Below, in pieces: positions 7,827 through 15,100 of a stretch of 64,000 nt of DNA. Origin of the DNA: UBA4802 sp964509195 (GTDB lineage: Bacteria; Spirochaetota; UBA4802; UB4802). The position numbers were made by a program, and so were the translations under genes. The notes beneath the pieces are model-generated. The model did no database searches, had not been told where the DNA came from, and was given only the letters and a program-made list of their open reading frames with translations. The stretch is from assembly GCA_964509195.1 (NCBI GenBank), contig CAZDWJ010000005.1, positions 62,001 to 126,000 of the forward strand. Direction: 5' to 3'. The stretch's first letter is position 1. Each line of letters begins with the position of its first letter.

Positions 7827-8768
7827 CTATACTGTAACTTCATCAAAATTTACTATATCCATATAATCCCACTCACGGAACGCCATGGCATATATTTTTT
7901 GTTTGGTTACATAACGCAACATGGTATCATCATACCGCAGTGATGCTAGAATTGGCACAAGCTTTTTGTCACTATACTCTTCAAAGAAAAATCTTAAACG
8001 TGCAAGCTTGTTTTTCTTAAAATCATCCACATACTGTTTGCGCATTGTAGTTTTTACTTCTATCAGGAACACTGTATCCTTGCTTACAGCAATGACATCA
8101 AACTCTTCCCTTTTGCCAGCTTTTTTGCGCGTAATATTCATCATTGTGGTAATAAGTTCGCAGTTAAAATACTTTTCCAGTACTGGACGTGTTGTAGGAT
8201 AAATAATGTCCTCAACAACTGTACCCATCTTATTGGATAGTTCTCCCCACTGTTTATTCATCCTACGACGATCGTGCTTCATTTCTTCTATAAAAGCCTG
8301 TACCTCACGTTTAAATTCTTTCATCTCATCTTTGAATTCTTTCATTTTATCTTTGAAATCTTTCATCTCAGATTGAAAGATCATAACACCATCTACAAAT
8401 TTATCCACTTTCAGCTTGAATGTCATCATCTCATCTTTAAAGTCTTTCATTTCATCTTTGAAGTCTTTCATCTCATCTTTAAAGTCTTTCATCTCGTTTT
8501 TAAAAACATGCATTTCATCAACAAACGTATTGAATTTTTCTCTATCTTCTTTCCTCCATTCCATAGATTCTTCAATAAAACTTTTTAACTGCCCTGACAC
8601 TGACGCAACCTGCTCTTTTAGCTTATTCACATCATTTGAAATACGCTCATTTTCAATATGGCTGAGCATAAAAAGGTTGTACACCTTGTTAAATTCAAGG
8701 CCAACAATTCTTGTAAATTCTTCAAATGCTGTTTCAAGCCTGTTCATACGTTCTTCAATCTTTTCCAT
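7827..8768 (-). CDS. coiled-coil protein with C-terminal PD-(D/E)XK nuclease-like domain
   Basis: This 313-residue protein has two parts. Residues 1-180 form a long coiled coil, including repeated seven-residue units of the type EMKDFKD (about 92-113 and 133-152) encoded by 21-bp DNA repeats. Residues 180-313 resemble the restriction-endonuclease-like domain of the DUF3782 family: EEFDVIAVSKDTVFLIEVKT supplies the D...ExK residues (D224, E237, K239) of a PD-(D/E)XK site. Proteins of this design are common in filamentous cyanobacteria, spirochaetes and archaea, and their function is not established. GGGAGG precedes the ATG. It converges with the STAS gene, with five bases between stops. Confidence 0.8.
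   Translation of the reverse strand: MEKIEERMNRLETAFEEFTRIVGLEFNKVYNLFMLSHIENERISNDVNKLKEQVASVSGQLKSFIEESMEWRKEDREKFNTFVDEMHVFKNEMKDFKDEMKDFKDEMKDFKDEMMTFKLKVDKFVDGVMIFQSEMKDFKDKMKEFKDEMKEFKREVQAFIEEMKHDRRRMNKQWGELSNKMGTVVEDIIYPTTRPVLEKYFNCELITTMMNITRKKAGKREEFDVIAVSKDTVFLIEVKTTMRKQYVDDFKKNKLARLRFFFEEYSDKKLVPILASLRYDDTMLRYVTKQKIYAMAFREWDYMDIVNFDEVTV
8310..8505 (-). repeat. 21-bp in-frame tandem repeats in the coiled-coil gene
   Basis: Near-identical 21-bp units, each encoding EMKDFKD or a close variant, occur about three times at roughly 8433-8500 and again in more diverged form at about 8310-8370. The unit length is a multiple of three and equals one coiled-coil heptad, so gain or loss of copies would change stalk length without a frameshift. 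Spacers and direct-repeat structure are not those of a CRISPR. Confidence 0.75.
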
Positions 8769-9093
8769 AAAAAAATAAATTTCCTCCCTAAAAAAGTATT
8801 GCTATGCATATATATGTTACTAACAAAAGTAATAACTCATAAAAAAATAATCAACACTTTTATTGAAAAGCTCATTACTAAATTCTGGTAACATTGAACA
8901 TAAGGCGGAAAAGATGTGAAAAACATTCAATCTTGCAAAAAAGATAATTTACATAACATATAATAAATGCGTTGTGAAATAATTATAAAAACAGCTTTTT
9001 AGAAGAAAGCAACACAAAGGGAAAATAATTTTTATAGATAATCTTTTTAAAAGAAATCCTAAAAGAGGGTATTACAATTGTATAAGGATAGTT
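8769..9093. other. AT-rich intergenic region
   Basis: It separates the 3' end of cheB from the 5' end of the coiled-coil nuclease-like gene. It should hold the promoter of the latter, but I see no confident -35/-10 pair, terminator or small gene. Confidence 0.4.
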
Positions 9094-10161
9094 TTATAGA
9101 TTATTTATATATGCTATTATTTGTTCAATATTGAATACTTTTTGAGTAGCGCCGCGTTTTATTGCCTCACGCGGCATGCCAAATACAACCGATGATGCTT
9201 CATCCTGCGCTATCGTTACGCCTCCAGCCTGTAGAATTTCGCCCAGTCCTTCTGCACCATCAGCACCCATTCCCGTGCATAAAATGCCCACGCTTTTACT
9301 TACCACCTGTGCTACCGATCTAAACAGCACATCTACCGAAGGTTTGTGCCGGTTGACAGGTGGGCCATCATTGATCTCAACAAAGTAGCCATTTGAATCA
9401 GCACGCACCAGCATATGGCGATTCCCCGGAGCAATAAGCGCAGTTCCTCTGTATAATCTGTCACCATTTTGCGCTTCTTTCACATATAGTTTTGAAATAT
9501 TATTGACTCTATTTGCAAATGCTTCGGTAAATTTTTCAGGCATATGCTGTACTATGGCAATAGCCGGTACATTTTCATGAAGATTACCTAAAATTTTTGC
9601 AATGACTTCAGTACCGCCTGTGGAAGCACCAAGTGCTACAATGACATCACTGTGAGTAGTTCGTACCTTAGAAACTGTTTTTGGCAATATTATATCGGCA
9701 CTGAACTTTTCTTCAATTTCAATTGCTCTTTCTCTTCTTTGCGCAGTAAATCGCTCTGATTTAATTTCTGCTGCAGTTATAACTTTATCTCGCAACTCAT
9801 TGGCAAATTGTTCCCATTCCTGTGCATCATCAGAACGGGGCTTCAAAATAAAATCAACCGCACCGTATTCTAATGCTTTAATAGTTTGCACAGCACCTTT
9901 ATCAGTGAATGCGCTTACCATTATTACCGGCATGGGGTTTGCTATCATGAGCTTTCGCAAAAACGTCAATCCATCCATCCGCGGCATTTCAATATCAAGG
10001 GTTAATACATCAGGATTGAGCTGCTTAATTTTATTTACCGCAATATAAGGGTCAAGAGCGGTTCCAACTACTTCTATTTTGTTTGATTGATTGAGAATAT
10101 CAGTTAACGTTTTGCGCATTACCGCAGAATCATCAACCACTAATACCTTTATTTTATCCAA
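9094..10161 (-). CDS. cheB: CheB, protein-glutamate methylesterase/glutamine deamidase
   Basis: CheB removes methyl groups from chemoreceptor glutamates during adaptation. The N-terminal receiver keeps D10/D11, phosphoacceptor D56 (LTLDIEMPRMDG) and K107. The C-terminal esterase carries the catalytic triad at Ser180 (GASTGG), His206 (VQHMP) and Asp301 (GMGADGAEGL), with spacings matching known CheB. Length (355) is normal. The start is a TTG at 10161 that overlaps the end of cheD by eight bases; no better start lies downstream before the receiver. It is the last gene of the chemotaxis block. No key residue is missing. Confidence 0.97.
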   Translation of the reverse strand: MDKIKVLVVDDSAVMRKTLTDILNQSNKIEVVGTALDPYIAVNKIKQLNPDVLTLDIEMPRMDGLTFLRKLMIANPMPVIMVSAFTDKGAVQTIKALEYGAVDFILKPRSDDAQEWEQFANELRDKVITAAEIKSERFTAQRRERAIEIEEKFSADIILPKTVSKVRTTHSDVIVALGASTGGTEVIAKILGNLHENVPAIAIVQHMPEKFTEAFANRVNNISKLYVKEAQNGDRLYRGTALIAPGNRHMLVRADSNGYFVEINDGPPVNRHKPSVDVLFRSVAQVVSKSVGILCTGMGADGAEGLGEILQAGGVTIAQDEASSVVFGMPREAIKRGATQKVFNIEQIIAYINNL

Positions 10162-10720
10162 CTATTGATAACTCCGTTGTAAAAGTTGTGTCTTTTTCTT
10201 CAACCTTAGTTAATTGTTTGCAATATGCCCTTCCCAATTTAACGTCAAATACCACTTTACGGGCAACTGTTCCGCCCACATCTTCACTTACAATAGGAAT
10301 ATCGGCCATTTCCAGTAAAATCTTTGCAATTCTTACATTCATAGTGGAAATGCCATACTGTGTGGTTTGATAATCCAAAACTTTCCCGCCACCAAATATT
10401 TTGGCTACTATATTTTTTCTCTGGCTATACTTTTCCATCTTAGCTAATAGGTTCTCTATTGACTTTGTTCCATATTTTAAAAGTTCTTTCTGATCACCAT
10501 CTTCATTAGCTTTTTTCCTGGTTGTGGACGTGTGCGTCACCTTCCCAGGTAATACAAAATGATTCATCCCTGCAACCTTATTCACCGGATCATACAGACA
10601 CACCGCCACACACGAACCAAGCAATGTTCCTATATATTCATCTTTGTCGCTGACATAACAATCACCAGGATACAGCACTTTAAGTGGCTTTTTTAATATG
10701 TGCGAATTTCGTATATACAT
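10154..10720 (-). CDS. cheD: CheD, chemoreceptor glutamine deamidase (copy 1)
   Basis: CheD deamidates receptor glutamines and can bind CheC-type phosphatases. Here the family core GSCVAVCLYDPVNKVAGMNH gives catalytic Cys37 and His54, 17 residues apart as in Thermotoga CheD. The N-terminus LKVLYPGDCYVSDKDEYIGT and the C-terminal DVGGTVARKVVFDVKLGRAYC are typical. At 188 residues it is slightly longer than average. AAGAGGT precedes the ATG. It lies 39 bases after cheR and overlaps cheB by eight bases. A diverged second CheD is encoded on the other side of cheR (11574-12137), an unusual duplication. Confidence 0.95.
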   Translation of the reverse strand: MYIRNSHILKKPLKVLYPGDCYVSDKDEYIGTLLGSCVAVCLYDPVNKVAGMNHFVLPGKVTHTSTTRKKANEDGDQKELLKYGTKSIENLLAKMEKYSQRKNIVAKIFGGGKVLDYQTTQYGISTMNVRIAKILLEMADIPIVSEDVGGTVARKVVFDVKLGRAYCKQLTKVEEKDTTFTTELSIVG

Positions 10721-10759
10721 GGGCTACCTCTTGTAACAAAAGCAATGGAACTATTTCTA

Positions 10760-11572
10760 TTATCGTTTTTGATATACCGAATGAGCTACATAATGGAAAG
10801 GAAGACTGGCATTTACTATCGCTTCAGCATACCCTAAGAAAAGATAGCCACCTTTTGGCAAATATTCATAAAATTTTTTTAATACTTTTGATTGTACATC
10901 TTTATCAAAATAAATCATGACATTTCGGCAAAAGATAATATCAAAATGCTCTTTTAGGCGATAGTTTGCATCAAGCAAATTCAGGTGTTGAAATGAAATT
11001 TTTTCTTTAAGAAAGTTTTTGACTTTTGCATATCCAGCATACTGGTCTTTGCCTTTTAAAAAATATTTTTTTAAAAGACTAATATCAAGTGTTTGTACAG
11101 CTTCCAGTGGGTATATGCCGTTTTGTGCGGTGTGAAGCACTTTAGTGTCAATGTCGGTAGCAATGATAGTAAATTGTTTCTTGAAATTACTTTCCAATAA
11201 AACAATTGCAATACTGTAAGCCTCTTCGCCGGTTGAACATCCAGCACTCCAGATAACAATATTTTTATGCGATAGCTCCTGTTCAACAATCCGCTGTAAT
11301 ATTGAAAAATGTTCCCTTTCCCTGAAGAATTCTGTTTTGTTGGTGGTTATGCAATTTATCAGGTTTTCAATTTCATCGTCATAATTGTCTCTGAGGAAAC
11401 TGCAATACTCTTCATACCGGTGCATGCCCAGTTCGCGCATTCTACGCAGCAGGCGCGATTGTACCAGTGCACGTTTCATTTCGGAAAGCTTAATACCTGA
11501 TTCTTTATACACAATATTTCTAATGTAGTCAAAATCCTGCTGGTTTAACTGTTGATAAAAAGGGGTATCCAT
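10760..11572 (-). CDS. cheR: CheR, chemoreceptor glutamate methyltransferase
   Basis: CheR uses S-adenosylmethionine to methylate receptor glutamates. The N-terminal helical domain (KRALVQSRLLRRMRELGM) is followed by NKTEFFRERE. The SAM-binding block is WSAGCSTGEEAYSIA, and the catalytic-domain end motif is FDIIFCRNVMIYFD. The best start is the ATG at 11572 (MDTPFYQ), one base after the stop of the upstream cheD paralog; a TTG three codons earlier is less likely. The size (270) is normal. Its place between two cheD genes suggests that methylation and deamidation enzymes are made together. A C-terminal tail on the MCP at 17217 may tether it. Confidence 0.97.
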   Translation of the reverse strand: MDTPFYQQLNQQDFDYIRNIVYKESGIKLSEMKRALVQSRLLRRMRELGMHRYEEYCSFLRDNYDDEIENLINCITTNKTEFFREREHFSILQRIVEQELSHKNIVIWSAGCSTGEEAYSIAIVLLESNFKKQFTIIATDIDTKVLHTAQNGIYPLEAVQTLDISLLKKYFLKGKDQYAGYAKVKNFLKEKISFQHLNLLDANYRLKEHFDIIFCRNVMIYFDKDVQSKVLKKFYEYLPKGGYLFLGYAEAIVNASLPFHYVAHSVYQKR

Positions 11573-11573
11573 A

Positions 11574-12137
11574 TTATTCAAATAGTATTACATTGCCGTA
11601 TTGAACTTTATCATTCAATACTTTATCAATAAATTCTTTTTCCATCTTTATAAATTCTGATATTGCATCATTACCTTCTACAAGATAGCGGTGTACTTTC
11701 CCTGTATCACAAAAAAAATAGATCTTTCGGCGGTAGTTTCCTCCAATATCAATAGCCTCTAATGACATGTGTTCATTCTTGCAATATTCGGTGATAAAAT
11801 CAATAGTATACTTTTGGTTATATGATGAACCAATACCGCCAAATACTTTTACAATAAAATTTTTACGGTCAGCTCCTAACTTGACCATTTCCCCTATCGC
11901 ATGCTCCATAAAGTTTATATTGTAATTATATATATCTTCTTTCTTCATTTGCAATGTTGATAATACGGGAATCAAACAGTGGCCCATCCCTCCAATTTTC
12001 TTTACCGGATCATACAAACACACCACAAAACAACTGCCCACAATAGTTAAGAGTATTAAATCAGTTGCAGCATAATACTCTCCTGGAACAAGTATGTTCA
12101 CAGGTTTTTTTAATGTCGCATCAATGACATGTATCAT
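11574..12137 (-). CDS. CheD-like deamidase (copy 2, diverged)
   Basis: This 187-residue protein is a second CheD. It has the N-terminal KKPVNILVPGEYYAATDLIL and the core GSCFVVCLYDPVKKIGGMGH, retaining catalytic Cys36 and His53 with the correct 17-residue spacing, so it is probably active. Outside the core it differs strongly from copy 1 (for example VSEDVGGTVARK there versus LEAIDIGGNYRRKIYFF here). That points to an old duplication rather than a recent one. It has no strong Shine-Dalgarno sequence (GTGAGA lies too far upstream) and ends just before cheR. Different receptor or CheC-like partners for the two copies is an inference. Confidence 0.88.
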   Translation of the reverse strand: MIHVIDATLKKPVNILVPGEYYAATDLILLTIVGSCFVVCLYDPVKKIGGMGHCLIPVLSTLQMKKEDIYNYNINFMEHAIGEMVKLGADRKNFIVKVFGGIGSSYNQKYTIDFITEYCKNEHMSLEAIDIGGNYRRKIYFFCDTGKVHRYLVEGNDAISEFIKMEKEFIDKVLNDKVQYGNVILFE

Positions 12138-12165
12138 GGCATATATGTCTCACAGCGATAAGGTA

Positions 12166-12654
12166 TTATGCAGTTTTGATATTAGCTAACTCCTCTGAAG
12201 TTAACAGCTTGTCAACATCTAGAATAATCACCAGATTATCATCTATCTGCCCTATCCCCTTAATATAGTCAGTGGAAATATGTGCTGTAAAGTGTATGGT
12301 ATCTTGTATATTACGTACAGGTATGGTAACAACATCCTGAACTGAATCAACTATCATCCCAATGAGCTTTCCTTTGACTTCGGTAATAATAATAACCGTA
12401 AAAGCATTATATTCAATCTCTTCCATCCCTATTTTTTTACGCATATCAATAACCGGTACTACCGAACCACGCAAATTTATAACACCTTTCATAAAAGGAA
12501 GCGTATTGGGTACATGGGTAATATGTGTCATGCCAATAATTTCCTGTACCTTTAATACTTCAATACCATAGGTTTCATTTCCAATGATAAAGGTAACAAA
12601 TTGTTCGGTCATTGCAGCATCTACCTTTTCAGCTACTGTATTTTCAATGTTCAT
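12166..12654 (-). CDS. cheW: CheW, chemotaxis coupling protein
   Basis: CheW links receptors to CheA. The 162-residue product is a single CheW domain: EQFVTFIIGNETYGIEVLKV, then GMTHITHVPNTLPFMKGVIN, LRGSVVPVIDMRKKIGM, and a C-terminal DDNLVIILDVDKLLTSEEL. A 15-residue N-terminal extension is present. GGGGGA precedes the ATG. It lies nine bases after the response-regulator gene and before the second cheD, inside the chemotaxis operon. No unusual residue noticed. Confidence 0.97.
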   Translation of the reverse strand: MNIENTVAEKVDAAMTEQFVTFIIGNETYGIEVLKVQEIIGMTHITHVPNTLPFMKGVINLRGSVVPVIDMRKKIGMEEIEYNAFTVIIITEVKGKLIGMIVDSVQDVVTIPVRNIQDTIHFTAHISTDYIKGIGQIDDNLVIILDVDKLLTSEELANIKTA

Positions 12655-12663
12655 ACATTCCCC

Positions 12664-13035
12664 CTATCGTAAAAATTTATGAACAACAGACTGAAGCTGT
12701 TCAGCTTTAAATGGTTTAATCATCCAACCTGATGCACCTGATTTTTTGCCTTCCTGAATCTTTTCTTCTTCAGCTTCGGTAGTGAGCACTATAACAGGTG
12801 TAAATTTATCATTTTCCCTGAATTTTTTTATGAATGTTATTCCATCCATCTGGGGCATATTAATATCAACAATACACATTGCTATTTCTTCACCCTTATC
12901 TGATAAATCTTTAATCTTATTCAGTGCATCAAGTCCATTTTCTGCGTGGACTATTCCATATCCCAGATCTTTCAATGTATATTCCACACTTGTGCGTATA
13001 GTTGGCGAATCATCAATAATCACTATGTGTTTCAT
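12664..13035 (-). CDS. cheY: CheY-like response regulator
   Basis: This single-domain receiver starts best at 13035 (MKHIVIIDDSPTIR) behind GGGAGTG; the longer frame to 13056 adds seven unlikely residues. It keeps the acidic pair (IDD), the phosphoacceptor Asp in CIVDINMPQMDG, the conserved Thr in VIVLTTEAEEEK and the Lys in WMIKPFKAEQL. At about 123 residues it is a typical CheY, phosphorylated by CheA, that acts on the motor or another output. It is encoded between a STAS gene and cheW. No CheX, CheC or CheZ phosphatase gene is seen in the block. Confidence 0.93.
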   Translation of the reverse strand: MKHIVIIDDSPTIRTSVEYTLKDLGYGIVHAENGLDALNKIKDLSDKGEEIAMCIVDINMPQMDGITFIKKFRENDKFTPVIVLTTEAEEEKIQEGKKSGASGWMIKPFKAEQLQSVVHKFLR

Positions 13036-13088
13036 ATTGCACTCCCTTTTAAACAATATATATCATTAATACTGCATATACAAATAAT

Positions 13089-13343
13089 TCATCGTATGAC
13101 ACCACACAATTTTAATTGTTTCTTTATTGTATCATTTACACCTTTAAATTTTACTGTCTTATTCTGCTGTCGGGCTGTTTTTAAAAGAGACAAAATTACC
13201 TGCACTACCGACAAATCAAGCCTCTTTGCTTTTGTAAAGTCTAAAACAATTTCTTTTTCGGTTCTTAGAATTGTAGCCACCTCATCAGCAAATTGCTTTA
13301 TATGTTTTATATTTGCAAATTCATCAACTTCTATGATGTACAT
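13089..13343 (-). CDS. small STAS-domain protein in the chemotaxis operon
   Basis: The 84-residue product looks like a compact STAS domain: an N-terminal strand and helix (ANIKHIKQFADEVATIL), the strand EIVLDFTKAKRLDLSVVQVI with a serine at the switch position, and the end block VNDTIKKQLKLCGVIR. Such proteins usually switch partners when a serine is phosphorylated. GGAGG precedes the ATG. It lies nine bases after the MCP-like gene and some 50 bases before cheY, so it is cotranscribed with chemotaxis genes. A STAS protein here is uncommon and may connect chemotaxis to another sensory output; that is inference. Confidence 0.72.
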   Translation of the reverse strand: MYIIEVDEFANIKHIKQFADEVATILRTEKEIVLDFTKAKRLDLSVVQVILSLLKTARQQNKTVKFKGVNDTIKKQLKLCGVIR

Positions 13344-13352
13344 TGCAACCTC

Positions 13353-15080
13353 CTAAAATACTATTACTGTATCCTCTGTCTTTTTTGTTGAATACTCTTT
13401 TAATAGTGATACCAGCATCATGCCCTTATAATCACTGCCATAGAGTGCATCAATTGTTTCTATAGTTTTATCAAGCTGATTTGTATCAGGCAATTCTTTT
13501 GTAACTCCCACAGAATCAAGCACTTCACACAATGCTTTAAGATGATGTTCAATGTCCTTAAATGCATTTATTTGTTCAACTTTTTCACTTAAAAATTGCT
13601 GTAACACATTCACATTGCGTTCAATCTGCTGTGATACATCAATGTAATATTTCTTTGACTCATACAGTTTTAATGAAACCTTTTTTAAGTTTGATACACA
13701 ATTCTGCAATATACTATCCTGTATTACCATTGCCTGTTCATAAGAATTATATGTTGATTCCATTGTGGAAATAACATCTTTGTACAAACTTTCTGACTCT
13801 TCAACTATTCTTTTTATTTTCTTTGGCATAATACTTATATCTGAAAGGGAACTGGCTATGGTTTTTTGCAATTGCTGGTGGCGTGCCAGTTCAATTCGCG
13901 TGAGCATGTTTACTACATCAAATTTGCGCACCACATCCTGTATTTTATTAAAAAAGTCCTGAAACCTGCGCAATAATTCAAGCACATCTCTTGAAATCCC
14001 CAACAAAGTCGATTTTTTTTCAACTATCTCTTCAAGATATTTCACTGTTTGCTGCTGCAACAATTCCATTGAAGCATACACTTTCTCGATTGCAAACTCA
14101 CTCCCATCAAACACTGACTCAGATGTTTTAACATATTCCCTGGCTATCGCCTCAACATTATTTTTCATTGTAGTTATGCCGTCATGTGCACTTGTATGCA
14201 AATGGACAAAATCATTTTGAAGCGACAGCACCTTCTGATACATCCCCCACAAAATAATGTCAGCATGATCTTGACTTATGCCAATTTCCTCAAGTGCCTC
14301 AATAGCAAATAATATTTTTTCAATATCCTGCCGTACAATATCTTCCACCTGGAATTTTTGCAACAAACTGGTTATGCCGCTTTTCAACTGGTCAGCAAAA
14401 CTTACAATAGAATCAACATTATGTGATAGTAATTTCTGGTGGGCTATTATGTCATGTATGGAACTGTTTAGCTTTAACTGTAAATGAGTAAGATAATTTT
14501 CTATAATTGTATCAACTGTCTGGCATGTATTGGAAAATTTTAACCGCATCTGGTGCAAATGATCTATGATTTCCTGAAACTCAACGGAAACAGAATTTAC
14601 CATATCAGCTAAATGTGACATTTCCACTGCGATAGTTGTCAGCGTAGAACCTTCTTCACCAGCTTTAATAGATATTATCATGGTGTTTTTTGCATAAAGA
14701 TCAATAGACTCAACTGCATCAAGTATCATTGCAACACTATTACTCAGTGTGAGCGTTTTATTAATAGCCTCCTCCACCTCTTTGTTTGTTTCTCTGTCAG
14801 CTATCATATACTTAACAACAATATCAATATACCCATTCATTTCATCTTTTGTGGTAAGTATAACATCATGCATAAAAGTATCAGCAATACTTTCATCCGT
14901 AGTGTAAAAGTAATGTATGTATGGCCTGATCATGGTAAAAAAGTCATCAATACGGGTATTGATCTCTGTAAATCGCTGGATTAATTCTAAAAAAAGCAAA
15001 CCTATGTTACCCTTCAAATTATTGAGGTATTCATAGTGAGAACTTGCTGATTGATGGTAGGCAGTTATATTCATTCCCAT
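13353..15080 (-). CDS. soluble, degenerate MCP-like signalling protein
   Basis: The 575-residue protein has no membrane segment and is almost wholly helical. Residues 125-162 (IDLYAKNTMIISIKAGEEGS followed by TLTTIAVEMSHLADMV) align with the hairpin tip of methyl-accepting proteins (normally TNLLALNAAIEAARAGE.GRGF.VVA.EVR.LA). Several of the most conserved positions have changed, and the downstream helices are long and diverged. A second block, FQVEDIVRQDIEKILFAIEA, resembles helices seen in cytoplasmic receptor-like proteins. It probably binds the CheA/CheW array or replaces a receptor, but I cannot assign it firmly. It lies directly after cheA and before a STAS gene. The start may be at 15080 or two codons later. 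Confidence 0.7.
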   Translation of the reverse strand: MGMNITAYHQSASSHYEYLNNLKGNIGLLFLELIQRFTEINTRIDDFFTMIRPYIHYFYTTDESIADTFMHDVILTTKDEMNGYIDIVVKYMIADRETNKEVEEAINKTLTLSNSVAMILDAVESIDLYAKNTMIISIKAGEEGSTLTTIAVEMSHLADMVNSVSVEFQEIIDHLHQMRLKFSNTCQTVDTIIENYLTHLQLKLNSSIHDIIAHQKLLSHNVDSIVSFADQLKSGITSLLQKFQVEDIVRQDIEKILFAIEALEEIGISQDHADIILWGMYQKVLSLQNDFVHLHTSAHDGITTMKNNVEAIAREYVKTSESVFDGSEFAIEKVYASMELLQQQTVKYLEEIVEKKSTLLGISRDVLELLRRFQDFFNKIQDVVRKFDVVNMLTRIELARHQQLQKTIASSLSDISIMPKKIKRIVEESESLYKDVISTMESTYNSYEQAMVIQDSILQNCVSNLKKVSLKLYESKKYYIDVSQQIERNVNVLQQFLSEKVEQINAFKDIEHHLKALCEVLDSVGVTKELPDTNQLDKTIETIDALYGSDYKGMMLVSLLKEYSTKKTEDTVIVF

Positions 15081-15100
15081 GTCCCGTCGCTATCATATTG

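Noticed and set aside
8310..8505. Possible CRISPR array
   Set aside because: The repeats are 21 bp, have no unique spacers, and are read in frame as coiled-coil heptads.
8274..8778. Plus-strand Phe/Ser-rich frames over the coiled-coil gene
   Set aside because: These are antisense images of the 21-bp repeats with no start signal.
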